Program-made: the position numbers and the translations under genes
Part shown: one piece after another, positions 40,924 through 48,345 of the stretch
Layout of the letters: the number at the start of each line of letters is the position of its first letter
Position numbering within the stretch: the stretch's first letter is position 1
DNA from: Microvirga antarctica
GTDB taxonomy: Bacteria > Pseudomonadota > Alphaproteobacteria > Rhizobiales > Beijerinckiaceae
Direction: 5' to 3'
NCBI RefSeq assembly: GCF_017921815.1
Contig: NZ_JAGEMM010000001.1
Coordinates: forward strand, 310,001 to 374,000
Length of the DNA stretch: 64,000 nucleotides
Notes under the pieces: model-generated
Database searches by the model: none
Told to the model about the DNA's origin: nothing
The model's input: the letters and a program-made list of their open reading frames with translations, nothing else

Positions 40924-42098
40924 TGACGATCAATGCCTCGAACGATAGTGCGGTCTCGCGCCGTCTCCGCCTTGGTATGGTGGGAGGGGGCCGCGGCGCC
41001 TTCATCGGCGCCGTTCACCGTATCGCCGCACGCCTGGATGACCGCTGGGAGTTGGTGGCAGGCGCTTTGTCGTCCGATCCAGAGCGCTCGCACCTTTCCG
41101 GACAGGATCTCCTCCTAAGCCCGGATCGGGTTTATGCCAACTTCGACGAGATGGCAAAACGAGAGTCCAGCCGGGAGGACGGTATCGATGCAGTTGCCAT
41201 CGTCACGCCCAATCACGCCCATGCCGCGCCAGCACGGGCATTTCTGAAAGCCGGCATCCATGTAATCTGCGACAAGCCCTTGACGACCACGTTGCGTCAG
41301 GCTGAGCAACTGGCGCGTCTGGCGCGGGACAGCGGCCTGATCTTTGCGGTGACCCACAATTATACCGGCTATCCGCTCGTGCGGCAGGCTAGGGCATTGG
41401 TGCAAGCCGGTGATCTCGGTGCCATTCGTGTCGTACAGGTCGAATATGCCCAGGATTGGCTGGCGACGCCGACAGAAGACAGCGGTAACAAGCAAGCCGA
41501 GTGGCGTACGGATCCGGCCCGGTCCGGTCCGGCTGGAGCAGTGGGCGATATCGGCACCCACGCGTTCAACCTCGCGGAGTTCATCACGAACGACGAGGTA
41601 TTGGAGTTGTCCGCTGATCTGCAGACGTTCGTCGCGGGACGGCGACTGGACGACAACGCGCACATGATGCTGCGCTTCGCCTCCGGCGCGAAAGGCATGC
41701 TGTGGTGCAGTCAGGTGGCGTCAGGCCTCGAGAACGGCCTGCGGATCCGGGTATTCGGCGAGAAGGCCGGCCTCGAATGGCACCAAGAAAATCCGAACAT
41801 TCTCATCTTCTCACCTCTCGGTGAGCCGCAGAGGCTGATCCGCCGCAACGGCCCCGGTACTGGAGAAGCCTCCCGGGCGGCATCCCGCATTCCCGCGGGA
41901 CATCCAGAAGGATATCTTGAAGGGTTTGCGCAACTCTATTCCGACGTGGCGGAGCAAATTTCTTCTCGACTTGAGAAGCGAACTCCCAATCCTTTATCCT
42001 TGGAGGTGCCCACCGTCGAAGAAGGCGTCCGTGGCGTCCGCTTTATCGACGCCGCCGTTCGATCCTCTCGGCGTAGGGGCGCATGGATTTCGCTGTGA
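40920..42098 (+). CDS. Gfo/Idh/MocA-family NAD(P)-dependent dehydrogenase
   Basis: A 392-residue oxidoreductase. The Rossmann motif is LGMVGGGRGAFIGAVH, the EKP-type motif is HVICDKPLTTTLRQAE, and the catalytic area holds the conserved DIGTHAFNLAEFI. The family oxidises inositols, sugars and their derivatives. It is the last gene of the LacI-linked operon, with a 4-base overlap. With the epimerase it makes a short route such as keto-sugar or inositol isomer conversion; the exact compound cannot be read from sequence. Confidence 0.92.
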   Translation: MMTINASNDSAVSRRLRLGMVGGGRGAFIGAVHRIAARLDDRWELVAGALSSDPERSHLSGQDLLLSPDRVYANFDEMAKRESSREDGIDAVAIVTPNHAHAAPARAFLKAGIHVICDKPLTTTLRQAEQLARLARDSGLIFAVTHNYTGYPLVRQARALVQAGDLGAIRVVQVEYAQDWLATPTEDSGNKQAEWRTDPARSGPAGAVGDIGTHAFNLAEFITNDEVLELSADLQTFVAGRRLDDNAHMMLRFASGAKGMLWCSQVASGLENGLRIRVFGEKAGLEWHQENPNILIFSPLGEPQRLIRRNGPGTGEASRAASRIPAGHPEGYLEGFAQLYSDVAEQISSRLEKRTPNPLSLEVPTVEEGVRGVRFIDAAVRSSRRRGAWISL

Positions 42099-42137
42099 GA
42101 CGAAGGAGGATGGAACGTCGCGTCAGAACGACGGATT

Positions 42138-42434
42138 CTACAGCGTATCGATGTTGCTCGTACCGGCCTTCAACGTATCTGTGAACCTGTCGGCAGCGAA
42201 AGCTTGAGCCAACCCCAGCGTGTCGAACTGCTCGCTTTCAAAAAGTGTCTTGCCGATAGGCTCGCCGCCGTCTGCAACGTTGGTCTGGAAGATCGCTGCG
42301 AGAAACGCGTCGCCGAGCCGCAGAACAACGTAGTTCTCGTCTTGTGGGTGAGACCAGGCGACCTCGGGCTTCAGCGCCGCAAAATCCTCTAGGGAGATCG
42401 TCGGCCCTTCCGCGAGCAACATTGCGACGTCCAT
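42138..42434 (-). CDS. Hypothetical protein, 98 residues
   Basis: A short protein (start MDVAMLLAEGPTISLEDFAA, end AGTSNIDTL) with mixed alpha/beta look and no signal peptide, membrane segment or recognised motif. GGAGAATTGCC before the ATG at 42434 and normal codon use support it as real. It is transcribed against both neighbours, in the gap between the sugar operon and the Liv-type operon. I do not recognise a family. Confidence 0.6.
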   Translation of the reverse strand: MDVAMLLAEGPTISLEDFAALKPEVAWSHPQDENYVVLRLGDAFLAAIFQTNVADGGEPIGKTLFESEQFDTLGLAQAFAADRFTDTLKAGTSNIDTL

Positions 42435-42797
42435 GGCAATTCTCCTGGGTGGTGCCTTATCCATTACTGCCTCAGAGATCCGACCGCAACGGCGTAAGCA
42501 AGCGACGCCGCTCTGGCGCTGCGGTCACACCCCGCCTGCCCGCGCGAAGCCGATGATCGCGTATTTGCACCTTCGCTCCAGTGTCCACCGGCATGGAGGT
42601 GAGCGCCGTCAGTCTTCCGGCTTATTCCCACACGCCGCGTATCCCACTTGGTCCCGACGCGTTCATGATGTCCACTCGTCGTAGCGTTCGCATAGCTCTG
42701 CGCGTCCCCCAAGTTCGCTCCCGTCCAGCCACTGCGCAATCTTGGAAGCGCAATCGCCGGACGAGCGCAGACGACATTGCCCTTAATTCAGGCTCGT
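42435..42797. other. Intergenic stretch without a convincing gene
   Basis: No open frame here has family marks or a good ribosome site. The right end leads into the two AAGTATACAA sites that precede the Liv-type operon. Confidence 0.5.
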
Positions 42798-42860
42798 AAG
42801 TATACAAAAACACCACATTGATGCGGTTTATTCGCTTGGCATGCCCATTAAAGTATACAA
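42798..42860. promoter_or_regulatory. Paired AAGTATACAA sites, probable GntR/FCD operator
   Basis: The 10-mer AAGTATACAA occurs at 42798-42807 and again at 42851-42860, 53 bp apart or about five helical turns. Each has the palindromic core GTATAC, which fits the GntR/FadR-group consensus with GT and AC arms. They lie 50-110 bp before the Liv-type binding protein gene (42911). The FCD regulator at 52789-53517 closes the same cluster. Confidence 0.6.
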
Positions 42861-42910
42861 TGATGACGTTGCGTACCTTGCTGAACCGCTTACCACCCCG
42901 GAGCACGTTC

Positions 42911-44188
42911 ATGACCCGCACCATCCTCACCAATCAGCCACCCAGTCGACGAACAGTCATTAAAGGCGGCATTGCGGCTAGTTCGGTAGCGCTGGCCGGC
43001 GTGAGTGCAACTGTTCCTGCTCAAGCCGCTGATCGAGAAATCAGGCTAGGGTTCGTCGGGCCGGTGACCGGAACGTTCGCCGAACTCGGCACCGCGATGC
43101 GCGATGGCGCGCAGGTCGCTGTCGATGCCATCAATGCTGGCGGCGGCGTCAAGGTTGGCGACAAGACATATACAATCACCATGGTGATTGGCGACGAGGA
43201 GGCCACACCTGAGCGCGCGCTTGCTGCGACGCGCCGCCTGATCGACGTCGAAGGCGTCACAGGAATTCTCGGCTACGCAAACAGCACCAACCTGCTCGCC
43301 ACAATGCCGCTGCTGCAGGACTCGCGGATCCCCATGATCGACACGAGCGGCCGCGCTGACTCGATCCCCCGGTTGATCGCTGAGAAAAAGATGGACTACC
43401 TGTTCCAGCTCAGTCCAGTGAACAATGATTTCGTCGGATTGCACGGCGACATCATCAAGCATTACGGCAAGGCCGATCGTGTCGGAATTCTCGCATTCAA
43501 TACCGACTTCGCTCGCGAATACACGGTACAGGCCGATAAGCTCTGGCCGGAAATGATACCCGGTGTGAAGATCGAGAAGTATTTCGTTGAAGTCAACAAG
43601 ATGGATCTGCAACCGGAACTCCTCCAGATCCGCCGCTTCAAACCGCAGTTCCTGTGGGTCCTGTTGACTGGTCCGCAATCCTATCAATTCGTCGACCAGT
43701 TTCACAGCTCCGGTATGATCAAGACGATGCTGGTCCTTGGGGACTCGATCTACGGCTCGGACTTGTTCCGCTCAAAGAACGGAAACAAAGTCGACTACCA
43801 TATGGCGAACGCAATTACGCAGAAAAAGCCTGTAACTGCGCTGACGATCCCCTTCTACGATGCGTTCAGCAAGAAGGTTGGGTTCAACCCGCCCTACTAC
43901 GCAGTGCAGACCTATGACGGCATGATCATGATGCTCGAAGGCCTCACCCGAATGGCTGCAATCTCGGGGGACGTCAAGAACGACCGAACGGCTCTGCGCG
44001 ACGCGCTCGTATCAATTGACGCGCAAAAGCCTGTGATTGGCGCACGTGGAAGCCTCGCGTTCTCCTCGCTCGAGACGGGCCGACGCGTTCCGGTAACACC
44101 GGTGGTCACGCAATATCAACCCGACAACGTGACAGATGTAGCTTGGCCCCTCGCCCAGGCTGGAAAATTCCTGGATCCCCGCAGCTAG
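42911..44188 (+). CDS. ABC transporter substrate-binding protein, branched-chain amino acid (LivK) family
   Basis: A 425-residue periplasmic binding protein (family Peripla_BP_6). The N-terminus has a Tat-type signal (PSRRTVIKGGIAASSVALAG) ending near ATVPAQA. The mature protein starts IRLGFVGPVTGTFAELG and includes MRDGAQVAVDAINAGGGV, both typical. The longer frame to 42818 is rejected because the Tat signal starts at 42911. It heads an operon with two cupins, LivG/F/H/M-type genes, HyuA/HyuB and RraA. Such proteins bind many aromatic or amide compounds as well as amino acids; the HyuAB genes point to a cyclic amide or lactam-like cargo. Confidence 0.9.
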   Translation: MTRTILTNQPPSRRTVIKGGIAASSVALAGVSATVPAQAADREIRLGFVGPVTGTFAELGTAMRDGAQVAVDAINAGGGVKVGDKTYTITMVIGDEEATPERALAATRRLIDVEGVTGILGYANSTNLLATMPLLQDSRIPMIDTSGRADSIPRLIAEKKMDYLFQLSPVNNDFVGLHGDIIKHYGKADRVGILAFNTDFAREYTVQADKLWPEMIPGVKIEKYFVEVNKMDLQPELLQIRRFKPQFLWVLLTGPQSYQFVDQFHSSGMIKTMLVLGDSIYGSDLFRSKNGNKVDYHMANAITQKKPVTALTIPFYDAFSKKVGFNPPYYAVQTYDGMIMMLEGLTRMAAISGDVKNDRTALRDALVSIDAQKPVIGARGSLAFSSLETGRRVPVTPVVTQYQPDNVTDVAWPLAQAGKFLDPRS

Positions 44189-44205
44189 CAACGGAGCCGA
44201 CCGCG

Positions 44206-44619
44206 ATGCGCGATATCAGCGATCTTCAACCCGTGAGACCGGGGACAAATCTCCTCGCCGAATTCGATCGTGTGTTTGTTAAAGACAGCGAGATCCCGAA
44301 ACAGCCCATCGGCTCCGCCGAAGGTGCCAAATTCACCGACGCCGATGTGCAAGTGAAGCTGCTGATGGTCGGTGACCGAATGCATATGCTGAAAGTCTAC
44401 TTCACCAAAGGCTCGGTCGTCCCTGTCCACACTCACCATGACCACTCGACCATCGTTTGTCTCCACGAGGGCAAGCTGAAGGTCAATATCGGTGACGAGA
44501 CCTTCATCGCCAATCCAGGCGATGTGTGGCAGCACCCGCGCGGCGTGCCACACAACCATGAGGCGCTTGAGGACAGTCATGTCATCGAGATCAAAGCGCC
44601 CGCCACGAAGACTTGGTGA
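44206..44619 (+). CDS. Small cupin-domain protein (first of a tandem pair)
   Basis: A 137-residue single cupin. The metal motif cluster is VHTHHDHSTIVCLHEGKL and the second motif is NPGDVWQHPRGVPHNHEA. It is clearly a paralogue of the next gene: both share DDHSTI or HDHSTI, GDETF, PGDVW, GVPH and a KTW C-terminus. Small cupins bind a metal and may be isomerases, dioxygenases or sensors. The ATG at 44206 has GGAG about ten bases before it, 18 bp behind the binding protein stop. A catalytic or ligand-handling role for the imported compound is inferred. Confidence 0.87.
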   Translation: MRDISDLQPVRPGTNLLAEFDRVFVKDSEIPKQPIGSAEGAKFTDADVQVKLLMVGDRMHMLKVYFTKGSVVPVHTHHDHSTIVCLHEGKLKVNIGDETFIANPGDVWQHPRGVPHNHEALEDSHVIEIKAPATKTW

Positions 44620-44630
44620 GAGGATCGAAC

Positions 44631-45017
44631 ATGAGCATCGCCGAACCGCGTATTCTGTCACCGATGAAGGAAATGTTTCGCCGAGATGAGGACATCGAAT
44701 CCTTCCCACTGACCAATGTCGAAGGGACGAATTTCACGACGCCGTCGAGGATCAAGATTCTGATGGTGACCGAGGATATGCACTGTATCAAGGTCTTCCG
44801 GGTCGGAGGAACGGTGGATCCGGTTCATCAGCACGACGACCACTCCACGATCATGTGCCTCCTGTCGGGCAAGCTGATCCTGCATATCGGCGATGAGACC
44901 TTCACGGCCGAGCCAGGCGACGTCTGGTACCACCCACAAGGCGTGCCCCATTACACGGAAACCCTGGTCGACAGCGTTCAAATCGAGGTGAAGGCGCCGG
45001 CCTGCAAGACCTGGTGA
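44631..45017 (+). CDS. Small cupin-domain protein (second of a tandem pair)
   Basis: A 128-residue single cupin, paralogue of the gene 12 bp upstream. The metal motif is VHQHDDHSTIMCLLSGKL and the second is EPGDVWYHPQGVPHYTE, again ending KTW. The two could form a heteromeric or bicupin-like complex. GAGAGGA precedes the ATG at 44631. The stop overlaps the LivG-type gene start (GTGA), so translation runs on into the transporter genes. Confidence 0.87.
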   Translation: MSIAEPRILSPMKEMFRRDEDIESFPLTNVEGTNFTTPSRIKILMVTEDMHCIKVFRVGGTVDPVHQHDDHSTIMCLLSGKLILHIGDETFTAEPGDVWYHPQGVPHYTETLVDSVQIEVKAPACKTW

Positions 45018-45742
45018 GCGCCATGCCCATCCTCGAAGTATCAGGGATCGGGAAACGCTACGGCGGCATCGTTGCGGTCGAAGATGTTTCGTTCAAAGTC
45101 AAGCGCGGCATCGCAACGGGGTTAATCGGTCCCAATGGAGCTGGAAAGACAACCGTCTTCGATATGCTGACTGGCATGCAGCGCGCCGATCGCGGCAGCA
45201 TTCGCTTCGAAGGGCAGACAATCACCAACCTCGCATCGCATAAAATCAGCCGACTCGGGATTGGACGCACGTTTCAGAGCGTACGCGTATTCGGTAACCT
45301 GAGCGTCCTCGAGAACCTCAATATTGCCGAGGCCAACAGCGCGGCACCCGCGCGTCATGGCGCCACCGATCGGGTACACCGCGCACTAGCCCTCGTCGAA
45401 ATGGAGGAGCATGCCGGCAAACCTGCTGGCGCGCTCTCCTATGGCCAGCGCAAGCTGGTCGAACTAGCGATGGTGCTCGTCCAGGAGCCGCGCCTGATCA
45501 TGCTTGACGAACCCGTCGCAGGCGTGAACCCCGGCTTGGTCGAGCGATTAAGCGATATTCTTCGGCGATTGATTGACAGCGGCATCAGCCTCCTCCTCGT
45601 CGAACACAACATTCGTTTTGTGACCGGTCTCTGCGATCATATCGTCGTCCTCGCCGCCGCACGCATGCTGGCCGATGGAACGCCTGAAGAGATCATGAGA
45701 AACCCCGATGTGCTGGAGGCATTCCTTGGCTCCGACCACTGA
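45014..45742 (+). CDS. ABC transporter ATP-binding protein, LivG type
   Basis: A 242-residue ATPase. Walker A is GPNGAGKTT, the family stretch GIGRTFQSVRVFGNLSVLEN follows, the signature is LSYGQRKLVELAM, Walker B is LIMLDEPVAGVNP and the switch is VEHNI. GTG 45014 makes a GTGA overlap with the cupin gene; ATG 45023 is the alternative start. It pairs with the LivF-type ATPase and the two permeases that follow. Confidence 0.92.
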   Translation: MSAMPILEVSGIGKRYGGIVAVEDVSFKVKRGIATGLIGPNGAGKTTVFDMLTGMQRADRGSIRFEGQTITNLASHKISRLGIGRTFQSVRVFGNLSVLENLNIAEANSAAPARHGATDRVHRALALVEMEEHAGKPAGALSYGQRKLVELAMVLVQEPRLIMLDEPVAGVNPGLVERLSDILRRLIDSGISLLLVEHNIRFVTGLCDHIVVLAAARMLADGTPEEIMRNPDVLEAFLGSDH

Positions 45743-46496
45743 ACCATCGTCACTGGCTGAACTGCGGAATGTCACTGCCGGCTATCGCGGATCTGCGATC
45801 CTGCAAGGTCTCAGCCTACGCGCAAACGCCGGCGGAATTACTGGCATCATCGGTCCCAACGGCGCGGGAAAATCGACGTTGCTGAAAGTGCTGCTCGGGT
45901 ATCTCAGGCCGATGTCGGGAAGCGTTTGGTTTGACGGCAGCGACATTCTCGCCCTACCTCCAGAGGAGCGTATCAGTGCTGGGATCGCATACATCGCCCA
46001 GACGAAAAGCTATTTCGCTTCCCAGACGATTGACGAGAACCTTCTGATTGGTGCCTACCTCGTCCGCGACCGCCAGCTGATTGCGGAGCGGCGTGAGGCC
46101 GTATTCCGACGCTTTCCAATTCTCGGCACTCGCCGGCGCCAGCTGGCCGGCGTTCTCAGTGGCGGCGAAGCACGTTTGCTCGAGATCGGCCGGATGCTGA
46201 TGACGGCTCCGCGCCTCGCTGTCCTTGATGAGCCTTCAATCGGACTTTCGCCAAAGATGGTCGATCTCGTCTACGACGAGGTGCGCAAGCTATCTTCGGA
46301 AGGCGTTGCGTTCCTGATCGTCGAGCAAAACGTGCGCAAGCTCCTGGCCGTGGCCGACTTCGTGTATGCGCTCGATAACGGCCGCAACAGATTCGAGGGT
46401 AGCCCGGCAGCCCTGGCCGATCGCGATCTCCTAGCGGAACTTTATTTCGGTCGACCATCCCGCCATACGCCCGACGCAACCCGGGCTTCGACATGA
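45726..46496 (+). CDS. ABC transporter ATP-binding protein, LivF type
   Basis: A 256-residue ATPase. Walker A is GPNGAGKST, the signature is LSGGEARLLEIGRML, Walker B is LAVLDEPSIGLSP and the switch is VEQNVRK. TTG 45726 is preferred because GGAGG lies six bases before it; an ATG at 45708 in frame is possible. It overlaps the end of the LivG-type gene by 17 bp, and its own stop overlaps the next start. Confidence 0.9.
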   Translation: MAPTTEPSSLAELRNVTAGYRGSAILQGLSLRANAGGITGIIGPNGAGKSTLLKVLLGYLRPMSGSVWFDGSDILALPPEERISAGIAYIAQTKSYFASQTIDENLLIGAYLVRDRQLIAERREAVFRRFPILGTRRRQLAGVLSGGEARLLEIGRMLMTAPRLAVLDEPSIGLSPKMVDLVYDEVRKLSSEGVAFLIVEQNVRKLLAVADFVYALDNGRNRFEGSPAALADRDLLAELYFGRPSRHTPDATRAST

Positions 46497-47374
46497 GCGA
46501 CATTCTCTACTTCGTCATTCTCGGAATCATGACCGGAAGCCTCTATGGCCTCCTCGGGCTCGGCATGAACGTCATTTTCAGCGTGCTTCGTTTTGTGAAC
46601 ATCTCCCACGGAGACATGTTGACGGTCGGTGCCTATGTCGGCGTCGCGCTTGCTTTTGCAGGTCTCCAGTCCCCCTGGTACAGCATGGCGATCGGAGTGG
46701 GAGCCGTCGCCCTGTTGGGCTTGGTGATCGCCCGTGTCTTGCTGGCTCCGATCACGACAGAGGGGCGCGTGAACGAGCAACGGGGCATGGTCGTCACGCT
46801 CGGTCTCTCGCTCGTTATCCCCAATCTCATCCTCGAGATCTTCGGACCTGACTACCAGCGCGTGCCTGGCCAGTTCATGACGGGGGTGGTCGAGTTCGGC
46901 GATCTCATCATCGAGAAGCAGCGCCTCGCGATCCTGGTGGGAAGCTTCCTCATCGCCGGCGCCCTCATGGTCTTTCTGCGATACACACGCCTCGGCCGCG
47001 CTATTCGGGCAGTCGGAGAAAATCCCGAAGCCGCACAGGCCAGCGGAATCAGTGTTCGCCGCATCCATCTCTTGACCTTCACGCTCGGAACGATGCTTGC
47101 AGGCGCTGCCGGCGCGCTCGTGACACCGGTGACTTATGCTTTTCCTGCGATGGGCCTCAACTACACGCTCTATAGCATTGCGGTGGTGATCATCGGTGGA
47201 CTCGGAAGCGTCTGGGGCGCCATCGTGGCAGGTCTCCTCTTGGGCATTGCGGAATCGCTCTCCGTGATCTGGATGGCATCCGGGTATAACGCTCTCGTGG
47301 CGCCGATGATGATGCTCATCATGCTGATCGTGAGGCCACAAGGCCTCTTCGGCAGCAAAGCGGCTAGGGCATAG
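46493..47374 (+). CDS. ABC transporter permease, LivH type
   Basis: A 293-residue inner-membrane permease with about eight membrane segments. Family marks are SLYGLLGLGMNVIFSVLRFV, NISHGDMLTVGAYVG, RAVGENPEAAQASGIS and GGLGSVWGAIVAGLLLG. ATG 46493 overlaps the LivF-type stop (ATGA). Confidence 0.93.
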   Translation: MSDILYFVILGIMTGSLYGLLGLGMNVIFSVLRFVNISHGDMLTVGAYVGVALAFAGLQSPWYSMAIGVGAVALLGLVIARVLLAPITTEGRVNEQRGMVVTLGLSLVIPNLILEIFGPDYQRVPGQFMTGVVEFGDLIIEKQRLAILVGSFLIAGALMVFLRYTRLGRAIRAVGENPEAAQASGISVRRIHLLTFTLGTMLAGAAGALVTPVTYAFPAMGLNYTLYSIAVVIIGGLGSVWGAIVAGLLLGIAESLSVIWMASGYNALVAPMMMLIMLIVRPQGLFGSKAARA

Positions 47375-47376
47375 CG

Positions 47377-48345
47377 ATGATGAACCAACCCGCATCGTCG
47401 CGCAGCGCTGCGATGATCGCTGTCGCCGTGCTCGCAATCATTGCCCTGGCGGTGCCACGCTTGGCGCCGAACGAATTCATCCTGAGCATCCTCGGCTTTG
47501 CGATGATCTACGCCATGCTGGCCGCAAGTTGGGACCTTCTGATCGGCTTTGCCGGGCTGGTCAGCTTCGGCCATGCCGGCTTTTTCGGCTTGGGCGGATA
47601 TGCCGCCGCGCTCGCCACCTATCATTTTGGATTGTCACCGTGGCTTGGTCTGCCCATCGGCGGTCTAGCCGGAGGCGTGTTCGGCATCCTGATCGGTATC
47701 CCGACCCTTCGTCTGCGAGCAGTCTATCTTGCACTTGCGACGCTGGCATTCGCAGAGAGCCTCAGAATCATCGCCACGAACTGGCACGATCTCACGCGAG
47801 GATCGCTCGGCTTCAACCTGCACCCGACGTTCTTCCGGCTGAGCGGCGAGGCGGCAAACTCATATTATGTGGTTCTGCTCGTCTCGAGCCTGAGCATTGC
47901 AGTCATCTACTACATTGCCCGGCACACAAGCCTTGGCATGACGTTCCAGGCCGTTCGCGATGACGAATTGCGTGCACGTTCCCTCGGAATCGATGTCGTT
48001 CGTCACAAGATCGCGGCTTTCGCTCTTAGCGGCTTTTTTGCCGGTGTTGCTGGCGCTCTCTACGCGCACTACCTCGGTCTGATCAGCCCGAGCGAGCTGG
48101 GGCCCGCTACAACGATGCTTGTCGTGGCGATGTCGACGATCGGTGGAATCGGCACCATCATCGGTCCGGCCCTCGCCGCCATCGTGCTCTATCTCGCCAG
48201 CGAGCTCCTCCGCATGATCGGGTCCACGTACGGACAGGTCGCCATCGGCGCGCTCTTGATCTTCTTCGTCATCCTATTCCCCGAAGGCGTCGCTGGCTGG
48301 CTTTCCCGGCAACGTGCGTCATGGCGAAACAAGAGGAAAACATGA
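47377..48345 (+). CDS. ABC transporter permease, LivM type
   Basis: A 322-residue inner-membrane permease. Family marks are WDLLIGFAGLVSFGHAGFFG, GIPTLRLRAVYLALATLAF, RDDELRARSLGIDVVRHKI and STIGGIGTIIGPALAAI. The start (ATG 47377, or 47380) is 2 bp past the LivH-type stop, and the stop overlaps the HyuA-type start. Confidence 0.93.
   Translation: MMNQPASSRSAAMIAVAVLAIIALAVPRLAPNEFILSILGFAMIYAMLAASWDLLIGFAGLVSFGHAGFFGLGGYAAALATYHFGLSPWLGLPIGGLAGGVFGILIGIPTLRLRAVYLALATLAFAESLRIIATNWHDLTRGSLGFNLHPTFFRLSGEAANSYYVVLLVSSLSIAVIYYIARHTSLGMTFQAVRDDELRARSLGIDVVRHKIAAFALSGFFAGVAGALYAHYLGLISPSELGPATTMLVVAMSTIGGIGTIIGPALAAIVLYLASELLRMIGSTYGQVAIGALLIFFVILFPEGVAGWLSRQRASWRNKRKT

Noticed and set aside
46442-47437. 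331-codon minus-strand frame opposite the LivH-type permease
   Set aside because: His/Glu/Asp-rich product typical of the reverse frame of a membrane protein gene.
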